Origin: Thermoplasmatota archaeon
GTDB lineage: Archaea; Thermoplasmatota; E2; DHVEG-1
Assembly: GCA_030605515.1 (NCBI GenBank)
Contig: JAUWIE010000102.1
Coordinates: forward strand, 1-15,332
DNA: 15,332 nucleotides
Reading direction: 5' to 3'
The notes beneath the pieces are model-generated. The model was not told where the DNA came from. It made no database searches and was given only the letters and a program-made list of their open reading frames with translations. Below, one piece after another: positions 7,584-15,242 of this stretch (its first letter is position 1; the number at the start of each line of letters is the position of its first letter). The translations under genes and the position numbers were made by a program.

Positions 7584-9539
7584 ATGAATAGATGTTATAA
7601 ACATATTTCAATCTTTATTGGAATGATTTTAGCATTATCTTGCGTTTCCATTATATCTCCTATAGAAATAGTTAGTGCTGGATCATATGATGGAGAGGAT
7701 CTTGCACTTGCGATTCTTGCTAATCAATCTTATCTTATTAGCTCTTCTTATACAGATACAGATAGGGACGGGCATAGACAAGGAATTGTTTTATCCTCCT
7801 TAGGAACAATGGTACCAACAGATGGTTCAACATTTGCGCTATTGAGCACAGGGATCGCAGGAGCTGACCCAGTTACAACAGGTGGAGATAACCCTGGAGA
7901 TGAGAGAGGAACCTGGTTTAAAAATAGATATGGGCATCCAAGGGACAAAGCAACATTAACAATGACTATAAAGGTACCAATCTACATGCATTATCTATAT
8001 TATGATCTACAGTTTTTTAGTGCTGAATCCCCTGAATATGTAGGGTCACCATATAATGATGCATTAATAGTTACAGTTAATTCACCGTCACAAGGTATAA
8101 CATCCTACGTTTTAGATGTTAATAGTGGAGACTTTATATTAGACTCCAACGACATATCTGGCACTGGTTTTGATATATTTGCTCAAAGTGGGATACCAGA
8201 TGCTGTTGATTGGGTTGATACAACACCAAGAGCACCTGGAGCTGATGCCGGTGCTACAGCAATTATTACAAGAGCACATCCTGTATCACCACTTGAGGAA
8301 GTTACAATAGAATTTAAAATTAAAGATACTGGTGACAATATGCTAGATAGCGCTATATTCATTGATAACCTCATGTTTTCAGGTTATGAAAAAACAGATA
8401 TAATCGCACGAAAAACAGTGCAAATTTTAAATGGAGAACCCCTAGAATGCGGTGACACCATGAAATATACTATCACAATTAGTAACATTGGAACAGCAAA
8501 CCAGAATGATAACGAAGGAAATGAATTTGAAGATGCTATACCAAATAATTCAACATACAAACCCAATTCAGCAACAGCTACATCAGGAGTAATAGCATAT
8601 AATGAAGAAGATAATAAGATAACATGGAACGGTGAAATACTATCAGAAAGCAGTGTTGCATTAACTTTTGAAGTAATTGTAGATGAAGGTTTAGCAAATG
8701 GTACTATAATTTCTAATCAGGGTATGGTATATTGGGATAGCAACGAAAATGGAACAAATGATGCAACCGAGTACACAGATGACCCCTCAGTAGATGACAA
8801 TATAGATCTGGATGGAGATAATGAAACAGATGATGATGATCCAACAAATAAAACTGTATTTGTATTTGAACCTCCATCATGTGTGACAGAAGATTTCTCC
8901 GATGACGCTGCAGGAGGAAAAGCAACACAAACATTCTATTATTTTAATTGGTTTGAAACAGATGAAAATACATATGGAGGTAATTTTGAAGTAGCATCAG
9001 ATTATCGATATTCCACTCCAAAATCTTTCAAAACACAATTACGTTCAATTGATGACAAACAATATTGGCACTACAATTTAACTAAACTAGATGGAGACTT
9101 AGACTGGTGGGAAATATTGTTCGCATGTGGAAACGCTAGTGAAGAGTCAAATCTTCACATTGATTTTAAAAATAATAATGGAGAGGATATAGCAAAAATA
9201 AAATTTGAATATACACACAACGGAAAAGAGCTACCAATGGACTGGATTTTAAAACTCTACTTTTGGAATGATCCATCGACAGGATGGAATCAACTAAGTT
9301 CTAATTATACAAACGGATCATTATGTAACAACTGGTACAAATTAAGAATTGAAAAAAATGGGTTAAACCATATAAACTACTCATTATATGAAAAAGAAAA
9401 TGAATTAGTTGATTTTAAAACAGGTGATCAACTTAACGCACCTTTTTCAGATTTTACAGAACTTGAGTGGTACAGCACCAAAAATCCTATAGTCTGTCCA
9501 ATGTTTTTCTGGGATGAACATGTAATAGGATTAACCTAA
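7584..9539 (+). CDS. Large secreted adhesin-like protein (choice-of-anchor L-like domain, DUF11-like domain, jelly-roll-like C-terminus)
   Basis: A 651-residue exported protein. A signal peptide (about 1-33) has a hydrophobic core IFIGMILALSCVSIISP and a VSA-G cleavage site. Residues about 34-270 resemble the choice-of-anchor L beta-sandwich (QGIVLSSLGTMVPTDGS, GDERGTWFKNRYG, YYDLQFFSAESPEY, AIFIDNLMFSG). Residues about 275-400 match a DUF11-type repeat (ARKTVQILNGEPLECGDTMK, TYKPNSATATSG, ITWNG). An Asp-rich, probably Ca-binding linker (DLDGDNETDDDDP, 408-420) leads to a beta-rich C-terminal domain (about 434-651) with EDFSDDAAGG and Trp-rich segments, probably jelly-roll-like. There is no C-terminal membrane helix or sorting signal, so retention must be non-covalent or through the pilus. 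It abuts the pilin gene directly and is probably co-expressed with it. Domain names are by recognition of motifs, not a profile search. Confidence 0.83.
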   Translation: MNRCYKHISIFIGMILALSCVSIISPIEIVSAGSYDGEDLALAILANQSYLISSSYTDTDRDGHRQGIVLSSLGTMVPTDGSTFALLSTGIAGADPVTTGGDNPGDERGTWFKNRYGHPRDKATLTMTIKVPIYMHYLYYDLQFFSAESPEYVGSPYNDALIVTVNSPSQGITSYVLDVNSGDFILDSNDISGTGFDIFAQSGIPDAVDWVDTTPRAPGADAGATAIITRAHPVSPLEEVTIEFKIKDTGDNMLDSAIFIDNLMFSGYEKTDIIARKTVQILNGEPLECGDTMKYTITISNIGTANQNDNEGNEFEDAIPNNSTYKPNSATATSGVIAYNEEDNKITWNGEILSESSVALTFEVIVDEGLANGTIISNQGMVYWDSNENGTNDATEYTDDPSVDDNIDLDGDNETDDDDPTNKTVFVFEPPSCVTEDFSDDAAGGKATQTFYYFNWFETDENTYGGNFEVASDYRYSTPKSFKTQLRSIDDKQYWHYNLTKLDGDLDWWEILFACGNASEESNLHIDFKNNNGEDIAKIKFEYTHNGKELPMDWILKLYFWNDPSTGWNQLSSNYTNGSLCNNWYKLRIEKNGLNHINYSLYEKENELVDFKTGDQLNAPFSDFTELEWYSTKNPIVCPMFFWDEHVIGLT

Positions 9540-10252
9540 GAATCATAGGTATGCCTAATAGGATCAAAGCCTTTTATATCATACTCAGATAGTTCTTTCT
9601 TGTAGTCATTATATACATTAGATTCTTGTTCATAAAGATCCATTGTTTCATTGAATAAATTCATTAAATCAGTAACATTTGTAAGGAAACCAACATTTCC
9701 ATCCACTAGGGTTAGATTTTCGGCTAAATATTTAAGATATTGACTTGCGTTATATCTTAACATAGTAAGTCTTGCACCTGAACCAGTTAAACCCTCATAG
9801 ATATCAAGTAGCTCTAGATATTGTTCATAATTAGTGTATTTTTTTGTACCATTGAAAAAGCTTTTAGCGCTTAAAAAGTTTAGATGTGAAATAAGGTAAT
9901 TTTCCATAGCACTAGTACAATTATCAATGGTTCTAGACGTATATAATGAAAAGGTAGAACTATTTTTTTCGGATAGTGCGCTATTGTAAAATAAAAGGGC
10001 AATATCAAAATGATAGTTTCCATAAGCCCGATCTTCTCTAGCTGAATCTAATAGAACAGATGATTGAAGGAAATTATTTGTAAAGTTGATATTCTTCCCC
10101 TCAATAATGCTAATTTCACTTATATGTTCGGAAGTTAAGGTAGCAATTTGTGCTCGTTTTTGAATATCTGCAGCAAAATAAGTGATTATTATTACACCTA
10201 CCATTATAGCTACTAACATTATCAATATATTTCTGTCAAATTCTCTTGCCAT
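9536..10252 (-). CDS. N-terminally anchored, sequon-rich extracytoplasmic helical protein, function unknown
   Basis: A 238-residue protein with a short cytoplasmic N-terminus (MAREFDRN), one membrane helix (about 9-27) and a mainly alpha-helical external domain. I do not recognise a family. The external part carries eight N-X-S/T sequons (N56, N97, N111, N134, N168, N179, N192, N201), consistent with archaeal N-glycosylation. It lacks the pilin leader seen at 6231. The ATG has GGTGAG at 10258-10263 with 5-nt spacing, so the start is well supported. Its stop overlaps that of the convergent adhesin-like gene by 4 nt (9536-9539). The context suggests a role in the same surface system, perhaps as an anchored pilus accessory protein, but that rests on position alone. 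Confidence 0.82.
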   Translation of the reverse strand: MAREFDRNILIMLVAIMVGVIIITYFAADIQKRAQIATLTSEHISEISIIEGKNINFTNNFLQSSVLLDSAREDRAYGNYHFDIALLFYNSALSEKNSSTFSLYTSRTIDNCTSAMENYLISHLNFLSAKSFFNGTKKYTNYEQYLELLDIYEGLTGSGARLTMLRYNASQYLKYLAENLTLVDGNVGFLTNVTDLMNLFNETMDLYEQESNVYNDYKKELSEYDIKGFDPIRHTYDS

Positions 10253-10290
10253 TGATTCTCACCACAACAAATTAAATGAATTTTATTTAC

Positions 10291-10300
10291 CTTTATAAAG
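10291..10300 (-). promoter_or_regulatory. Candidate TATA box for the sequon-rich membrane protein
   Basis: CTTTATAAAG is a perfect 10-nt palindrome about 43 nt upstream of the ATG on the minus strand. It would give a start near 10269 and a short leader that includes the GGTGAG ribosome site. Confidence 0.5.
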
Positions 10301-10332
10301 TATTGGTAAGAAATGCTTAGCTAAATTAGAGG

Positions 10333-10356
10333 AAACATTTCACAAGAAAAATGTTT
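10333..10356. repeat. 8-bp inverted repeat in the divergent intergenic region
   Basis: AAACATTT (10333-10340) and AAATGTTT (10349-10356) are exact reverse complements with an 8-nt spacer. The repeat lies between two divergent promoters, upstream of both TATA boxes, where a shared operator could sit. No T tract follows on either strand. The remainder of 10253-10497 is AT-rich with no ORF seen. Confidence 0.5.
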
Positions 10357-10454
10357 AAAAAATTATATCGAATTACCTACAATTTTTTTATGAAAAGGAT
10401 TATATTTTAAAAAAGGGAAAGCTATAATAATTTTTACAATAAAAGCAGAAAAGA

Positions 10455-10464
10455 AAAATATAAG
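10455..10464 (+). promoter_or_regulatory. Candidate TATA box for the beta-helix/PKD surface protein
   Basis: AAAAATATAA lies about 38 nt before ATG 10498. Transcription would start around 10485, giving a nearly leaderless message or a leader of about 12 nt that contains only GGTGAG (10491-10496). Confidence 0.4.
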
Positions 10465-10497
10465 TTACTTCCCTTGTTAACCTAATACGTGGTGAGT

Positions 10498-12423
10498 ATG
10501 AAAAAAATTACTACAATACTAATTATTTTTCAACTATTTATAGTTATAAACCAAATTTTACCAATTAAAATATGTGATGCAACAGGAGTAAATATTTATG
10601 TTGATGCTAGTGCTGAACCTGGAGGAAATGGGACACTTGAATACCCATATAGATATATCCAAGATGCAATTAATGATCCAGAAAGTTACTCAAGCACAAT
10701 ATATGTTTATGCTGGAACGTATGAAGAAAATATTGAAATTAATAAGGGATTAACAATTATAGGTGAGAACAGAGAAAACACGGTGATTAAGGGATCTACT
10801 GATACTCATATAGTAGAGATCACAGCTAGTAATGTAAATATATCTGAATTGAAAATACAAAATGCAATTGGGACAGGTAATGACTGTATATTAATTCAAG
10901 GATCCTCTTATTGTAGTGTTACAAATTGTATCATTGAAAGTAGTAGTGACAGTGATGGTGTTTTTATTTATAATTCTAACCATAATACTATAAGTGGAAA
11001 TACAATAAAAAACAATGATGCAAACGGCATAGGACTAACAGCATCTAGTGACAATACAATTAATAACAATATAATTGAGAACAATCAGAAGGGCATAAAC
11101 GTACAATCTTCAAATAATATAATTTCAGGTAATGCTATCTCAAGTAATGCTCTACATGGGATTCATTTATGGGGTAGCGCTAATGAAAATAATATTTTTG
11201 ATAATGATATTACAGATAATGACTATGGTATGCGAACCTCAAGCAGTAGCAATAACATCTATCATAATACTTTTAATAATAAACTATTTAATGCCTATGA
11301 TAATAGTAATAATAATTGGGACAATGGCTACCCAAGTGGCGGAAATTACTGGAGTGATTACTCAGGTTACGATAACAATGATGATAAAATTGGTGATACA
11401 CCATATGAAATACCAGGTGGTTCAAATCAGGATATGTATCCTCTGGGATATTTCCAAGGTGAAATTAAGAATAAGAAACCAATTGCCACTATACTATCGA
11501 TAAGCCCAACGATAGCACCATATGGCGACATTGTATCTTTCAGCGGGAAGGGAGAAGATACAGATGGTGACATTGTTGCATTTCTTTGGAGATCCAATAA
11601 AGACGGGCAGCTCAGTACTGGTGCAACATTTACTACAACTAGTTTATCATCTGGAGCACACATAATATATTTCCAAGTGCAAGATGATAACGGTGATTGG
11701 TCAACAGAAGCAACAAGAACTATTTCAATAATAAACCAAAAACCAATCGCTGTTATCAGTTCAATAAACCCGCAGCAGACAACATATGGGGATAGCGTAT
11801 ATTTTAGTGGTTATGGAATTGATATAGATGGTACTATCGCGGGATATAAATGGACATCAGATATAAATGAAGTAATCAGTGCAGAACAAAATTTTGAAAA
11901 ATCTGATTTATCAATTGGAATACATACAATATCCTTCCATGTCATGGATAATAATGGCGAATGGTCAGATGCAGATACGGTAACTCTTGTGATTTCTTCT
12001 AGTTCATCATCAGGAAACAACCCCCCCATAGCAGATCCTGGAGGATCATACAAAGGACAAGTAAATAAAACAATAACTTTTGATGGATCGAGAAGTACCG
12101 ATAATGGAACCATAGTATTATATCACTGGGATTTTGGTGATGGAAGTTCAATAACAGGTGTATCACCTAGCCATATATATCTTACTACTGGGAACTACAC
12201 AGTTAATTTAACAGTAACAGATAATGATGGATACACATCTACACATTCAACATATGCTAGTATTGTATATAAAATAAATCAAAATGGGAAAAATGATGAT
12301 AAAGCAAAGAGTTTAATTGATAACATATTAGATATTCCTATCATCATTCTTGCTCCAATCATTGCAATTATTGCATTTATAGTAATAGTAGCAGGATTCT
12401 TTTTTTGGCTTAAACGTTCATAA
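10498..12423 (+). CDS. Membrane-anchored surface protein: NosD-like right-handed beta-helix plus three PKD-like domains
   Basis: A 641-residue protein from ATG 10498. In-frame GTG codons at 10489 and 10492 extend it by three residues but lack a ribosome site. A signal peptide (about 1-28; MKKITTILIIFQLFIVINQI) leads to a pectate-lyase-like right-handed beta-helix (about 35-275) built of NxIxxNxxxGI coils, as in NosD/CASH carbohydrate-binding proteins. It is closed by GGNYWSDYSGYD (281-292). Three Ig-like PKD domains follow at about 328-412, 416-500 and 509-597. The third has the classic HWDFGDGS (543-550); the first two are diverged (FLWRSNKDGQ, YKWTSD). A C-terminal helix (about 613-637) ending in KRS anchors the protein with its bulk outside. 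The likely role is binding or processing of extracellular polysaccharide; no catalytic residues are identified. The gene is transcribed divergently from the sequon-rich membrane protein. Confidence 0.9.
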   Translation: MKKITTILIIFQLFIVINQILPIKICDATGVNIYVDASAEPGGNGTLEYPYRYIQDAINDPESYSSTIYVYAGTYEENIEINKGLTIIGENRENTVIKGSTDTHIVEITASNVNISELKIQNAIGTGNDCILIQGSSYCSVTNCIIESSSDSDGVFIYNSNHNTISGNTIKNNDANGIGLTASSDNTINNNIIENNQKGINVQSSNNIISGNAISSNALHGIHLWGSANENNIFDNDITDNDYGMRTSSSSNNIYHNTFNNKLFNAYDNSNNNWDNGYPSGGNYWSDYSGYDNNDDKIGDTPYEIPGGSNQDMYPLGYFQGEIKNKKPIATILSISPTIAPYGDIVSFSGKGEDTDGDIVAFLWRSNKDGQLSTGATFTTTSLSSGAHIIYFQVQDDNGDWSTEATRTISIINQKPIAVISSINPQQTTYGDSVYFSGYGIDIDGTIAGYKWTSDINEVISAEQNFEKSDLSIGIHTISFHVMDNNGEWSDADTVTLVISSSSSSGNNPPIADPGGSYKGQVNKTITFDGSRSTDNGTIVLYHWDFGDGSSITGVSPSHIYLTTGNYTVNLTVTDNDGYTSTHSTYASIVYKINQNGKNDDKAKSLIDNILDIPIIILAPIIAIIAFIVIVAGFFFWLKRS

Positions 12424-12428
12424 ATGTA

Positions 12429-12493
12429 AAAATCAGGTAGAAAAAGATTAAAGAAGGAGTTTTGTTTACTCCTTACAAAAATAACCTGATTTT
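12429..12493 (+). repeat. Nested hairpin immediately before tRNA-Asp
   Basis: Outer arms AAAATCAGGT (12429-12438) and ACCTGATTTT (12484-12493) are perfect 10-bp reverse complements. Inside is a second perfect 7-bp stem, AAGGAGT (12454-12460) with ACTCCTT (12468-12474) and a 7-nt T-rich loop. The outer stem ends in TTTT exactly one base before tRNA position 1. It could terminate the upstream surface-protein transcript, shape the tRNA 5' leader for RNase P, or be the trace of a small element. Confidence 0.75.
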
Positions 12494-12566
12494 GCCCTGG
12501 TAGTGTAGTGGCCTATCATCCGAGCCTGTCGAGCTCGGGACTCGGATTCAAATTCCGGCCGGGGCG
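12494..12566 (+). tRNA. tRNA-Asp (anticodon GTC)
   Basis: A 73-nt cloverleaf. The acceptor stem is GCCCTGG with CCGGGGC (one T-G pair) and discriminator G at 12566. The anticodon arm CGAGC-CTGTCGA-GCTCG places GTC at positions 34-36. The variable loop is GGAC. The T arm is TCGGA-TTCAAAT-TCCGG with one T-G pair. The D arm has the G-rich AGTGGCCTA loop of archaeal tRNA-Asp. There is no intron and CCA is not encoded (CTCA follows). The discriminator G is the expected identity element for aspartyl-tRNA synthetase. It stands alone with a T7 tract just downstream; no strong TATA box is seen upstream, a weak candidate being GATTAAAG near 12446-12453. Confidence 0.96.
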
Positions 12567-12570
12567 CTCA

Positions 12571-12577
12571 TTTTTTT
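12571..12577 (+). terminator. Oligo-T terminator of tRNA-Asp
   Basis: A run of seven T residues begins 5 nt after the tRNA 3' end, matching archaeal T-tract termination of stable RNAs. Confidence 0.65.
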
Positions 12578-12604
12578 ATATTTAATTACTAAGTCAACAA
12601 TGAT

Positions 12605-12610
12605 AAAAAA
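12605..12610 (-). terminator. Possible T-tract terminator of the beta-helix lipoprotein gene
   Basis: On the minus strand a T6 run occurs 24 nt after the stop codon, between this gene and the convergent tRNA. AT-rich composition makes chance occurrence likely, so this is tentative. Confidence 0.35.
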
Positions 12611-12633
12611 TTTTAATTGAACGTTTTTATTAT

Positions 12634-13617
12634 TTATTGGAAAGGATTCATTAACGGATAATGATCTAAAGTATCTCCACCTGGCACATTATATGGTATA
12701 TCACCAATGCCATCACCATTTTCATCAATACCAATATAATCATCCCAGTAATTACCAATAATGCCATTATCCCACTGATTTTTTTTAATATCCTCATTTT
12801 TTATATCCTCAGCGTTATACTCACGGTTTTGAATAAATGAATTATTATACACATCATTATTTTTTGAATTGCAACAGTACAAGAGTCCTTTATTGTTATT
12901 ATTTATCGTGTTTTTTGTAACAGTATTTATATTTGAATGTTGAATATGTATACCACAATCATTTCCTGTTACAGTATTATCAAAAATAATATTATCATTT
13001 GAACTTGAAACCGCGTAGATTCCATAATTATTATTGCTTAATAAATGATTATTCTTAATTTTATTATCTGATGACCTTTCAAGATGAATTCCTTCATTAT
13101 TATCTTGAACAGAATTACCAAAAACAAAGTTATTATTTGATCCATCTACAATATAAATGCCTCGTGTGTTATTTGAAAAGATATTATTTGAAATATCGTT
13201 ATTTGAGGATTTTTTCAGATATATACCATTGTAATTATGGTCAGCAATGATATTATCATATATTTTGTTGTAGCTCGAAGAAACATATATACCAGCTTTA
13301 GTATAAACCATTTCACTATTCTGAATAGTAAAACCAGTTAAAGTTACTTCATCAGCAGTTATATTTACAACAGAGCCGTTATTGTTACCATTAATAATTG
13401 TGTTACTTTTACTTTTGCCAACAAGTGAGATTGATTTATCAATAACTATGTTTTCATAATAAGTTCCACTTGGAATATTTATAATGTCTCCTTCTGAAGC
13501 ATCGTCGATTAGTTTTTGGAGGAAACCAACCTTAGTTACATCATTATCCTCTACACATCCGCTAAGAGCAGTAGTAAATAATAAAACTGTTACTGTTGTA
13601 AACATTATTTTATGCAT
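12634..13617 (-). CDS. NosD-like right-handed beta-helix lipoprotein
   Basis: A 327-residue exported protein. The N-terminus MHKIMFTTVTVLLFTTALSGC is a lipoprotein signal peptide with lipobox LSGC and the lipidated cysteine at residue 21. Residues about 35-280 form a pectate-lyase-like beta-helix with repeated SSxNxIxxNxIxxNxxGIY coils, as in NosD/CASH proteins. It ends with GNYWDDYIGIDENGDGIGD (288-306), an Asp/Gly-rich, probably Ca-binding motif also found in the protein at 10498-12423. There are no PKD domains or C-terminal helix, so lipid attachment replaces the membrane anchor. ATG 13617 has GGAG at 13624-13627 with 6-nt spacing and its own TATA box. The probable role is carbohydrate binding at the cell surface; a copper-related NosD role is not suggested by context. 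Confidence 0.9.
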   Translation of the reverse strand: MHKIMFTTVTVLLFTTALSGCVEDNDVTKVGFLQKLIDDASEGDIINIPSGTYYENIVIDKSISLVGKSKSNTIINGNNNGSVVNITADEVTLTGFTIQNSEMVYTKAGIYVSSSYNKIYDNIIADHNYNGIYLKKSSNNDISNNIFSNNTRGIYIVDGSNNNFVFGNSVQDNNEGIHLERSSDNKIKNNHLLSNNNYGIYAVSSSNDNIIFDNTVTGNDCGIHIQHSNINTVTKNTINNNNKGLLYCCNSKNNDVYNNSFIQNREYNAEDIKNEDIKKNQWDNGIIGNYWDDYIGIDENGDGIGDIPYNVPGGDTLDHYPLMNPFQ

Positions 13618-13645
13618 TTTGTGCTCCTAAAATCGAGAATCACCT

Positions 13646-13658
13646 GTTTATATTTAAG
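13646..13658 (-). promoter_or_regulatory. TATA-box promoter of the beta-helix lipoprotein gene
   Basis: On the minus strand CTTAAATATAAAC lies about 35 nt before the ATG. Transcription would begin near 13627, so the GGAG site would sit at the extreme 5' end of the message. Confidence 0.55.
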
Positions 13659-13670
13659 CCTATTTTTATC

Positions 13671-13683
13671 AAGAAGAGAAAAA
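13671..13683 (-). terminator. Possible pyrimidine-tract terminator of the C25 peptidase gene
   Basis: On the minus strand a TTTTTCTCTTCTT tract starts 13 nt after the peptidase stop and precedes the next gene's TATA box. This fits separate transcription of the two genes. Confidence 0.35.
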
Positions 13684-13695
13684 TCGTGTAAACTA

Positions 13696-15096
13696 TTAAG
13701 AGTATCCTCCGATTTTTAGACTTGGATCTCCAAGAAGCGCCCATTGTTCAACTGTTTTACGATCTGTATAGTAGGAATTTACCTTGAAAGTGTTAACATA
13801 ATCAGTAATCGCCTGACTATGTGCATTACCTAAAGTTTTATTACCCTGCGAATAACAATAGAAAAATCTGGATTCAATCCATCCACCTTGATCGTCAAAG
13901 CAGTCCTCACCAAGCGTCCTCCATCCAACACCTGTATTTCCAATAGTAGCAATAGCTCCACCATTTCTTTTACTAACAATCCGCCAGCCTAAACACTCAC
14001 GAACCCAATTATAATTAAAAAATGAGCCTTCATCTTCATCAAAATATTTTAGACCTTCTTCCCTTAGACCAAAAAGAATGTTAAGAAGACTTACATCAAA
14101 CTGACTATTATGACAACCACCAATAACACAAACAGGGAGTTTATTACCATTATTTAACAAACTTACATCTAAAATACTAAGACCATCAATAAACTCATCT
14201 CCCTTGTTAGGCGCATATGTTGACCAAATCGAAGGATCACCATGTCCTACAAAATGAACAAAACCCGCACCATCACTAATCTCCCGAATGACATCTCCAG
14301 AATCATTCAGCATCTTAGTAGAAGTCCATAGTCGAGTTATATCAAAACCAAGGGGTTTCATAAAGCTTGCTGAAAAATTTGTTTCAATCTCCCCTTCATA
14401 AAAACTATCTTGTGATGGAAACGTATCACCCGCAACAAGAACCATCCGGTCAAACCATTCTTTACCATAAGTATTTGATTCATAATTAATTATCTTTTTT
14501 ACAACTGTGTCAACTTCAAATCGATTTCGACATGCAAGCCTACCAACGCACACATCAGGTATTAAATCTAAAACATCTTTATGTTGGCTATTCCATTCAG
14601 CAAAAACACTATTACCATTAGAATCCCAATCATCAAACACTAGTTTATCATCTACTTTTTTATAAACATCTGCATAATATAGATCACTAATATAGCTAGA
14701 TTCAGCTTGATCATCTAAATTCGAATATCTGACAGGGACATACCAACTCCGCTTAAAATACTTCATACCTCCAACTAGAAGAACATATTCTATTCCATGT
14801 GTTTCAATAGCATCTTTTATGAAGAATTTTATTTGCTCCGGTTTATCTCTACCTTCATATTTTAGATATATATTTTCAGTTGTCTTTATTAGAGTTTGAA
14901 TACCATTGTTATTTTTATGGTTTACAAGCGGTAAAAGCTTAAGATAAAATCTTCTAGGAGTAATAATTACTAAATCATATTTATCAGATTTATTATCATT
15001 TTTAAAATTTTGTAAACCAATAACATTAAAACTACTAAATAAAAGGATTAAAATAAGAACAATAGAAAAAACTAGTTTTTTATGTTTTAATCGCAT
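13696..15096 (-). CDS. Secreted C25 (gingipain-like) cysteine peptidase
   Basis: A 466-residue protein with a signal peptide (about 1-27; hydrophobic core LVFSIVLILILLFSSF). The remainder is a caspase-like C25 fold: DLVIITPRRF (41-50), KPEQIKFFIKDAIETHGIEYVLLVGG (85-110, an alpha/beta unit), SDLYYADVY (137-145), IPDVCVGRLACRN (179-191) and the catalytic pair H285 in FVGHGDPS and C328 in VIGGCHNSQF. The C-terminal NGGAIATIGNTGVG (378-391) and QWALLGDPSL (451-460) are also typical. Only about 13 residues separate the signal peptide from the catalytic domain, so the long propeptide of bacterial gingipains is missing, as are C-terminal Ig or sorting domains. ATG 15096 has GAGGT at 15105-15109 with 8-nt spacing. 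It probably cleaves extracellular protein; Arg or Lys specificity cannot be read here. Such peptidases are known from sediment archaea. Confidence 0.93.
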   Translation of the reverse strand: MRLKHKKLVFSIVLILILLFSSFNVIGLQNFKNDNKSDKYDLVIITPRRFYLKLLPLVNHKNNNGIQTLIKTTENIYLKYEGRDKPEQIKFFIKDAIETHGIEYVLLVGGMKYFKRSWYVPVRYSNLDDQAESSYISDLYYADVYKKVDDKLVFDDWDSNGNSVFAEWNSQHKDVLDLIPDVCVGRLACRNRFEVDTVVKKIINYESNTYGKEWFDRMVLVAGDTFPSQDSFYEGEIETNFSASFMKPLGFDITRLWTSTKMLNDSGDVIREISDGAGFVHFVGHGDPSIWSTYAPNKGDEFIDGLSILDVSLLNNGNKLPVCVIGGCHNSQFDVSLLNILFGLREEGLKYFDEDEGSFFNYNWVRECLGWRIVSKRNGGAIATIGNTGVGWRTLGEDCFDDQGGWIESRFFYCYSQGNKTLGNAHSQAITDYVNTFKVNSYYTDRKTVEQWALLGDPSLKIGGYS

Positions 15097-15154
15097 TTAC
15101 AAGTACCTCTTTTAATAATTTTTAGTTATTCCTATAATTAATATTGTTAGAAAT

Positions 15155-15164
15155 ATTATTTAAG
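15155..15164 (-). promoter_or_regulatory. Candidate TATA box of the C25 peptidase gene
   Basis: On the minus strand CTTAAATAAT lies about 60 nt before the ATG, implying a leader of about 38 nt. It closely resembles the CTTAAATATA box of the downstream lipoprotein gene. Confidence 0.45.
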
Positions 15165-15172
15165 TGTTTGTA

Positions 15173-15240
15173 TACAAAGAGCGCCAATCTGAGAACAAAA
15201 CACCCCTTTGGGGTGAAATTCACGTCCAATCGGCTTTGTA
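15173..15240 (-). terminator. Structured region with hairpin terminator after the zinc-finger gene
   Basis: CACCCC (15201-15206) and GGGGTG (15210-15215) form a perfect 6-bp GC-rich stem with a 3-nt loop. On the minus strand it lies 28 nt after the zinc-finger stop and is followed by TTTTGTT, a reasonable terminator. Around it are outer inverted arms TACAAAG (15173-15179) and CTTTGTA (15234-15240), and a direct repeat CCAATC (15184-15189, 15226-15231). A small structured RNA is an alternative reading. Confidence 0.5.
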
Positions 15241-15242
15241 GA

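Noticed and set aside
12023..12029. Run of seven C residues in the beta-helix/PKD gene as a frameshift
   Set aside because: The frame continues intact through the third PKD domain and the C-terminal anchor, so there is no sign of a break.
12494..12566. tRNA-Asp as an integration site of a mobile element
   Set aside because: No integrase gene and no repeated 3' tRNA fragment is visible in the window.
12634..13617. Nitrous-oxide reductase maturation protein NosD
   Set aside because: The similarity is only to the general beta-helix fold; no nos genes or copper-binding context is present.
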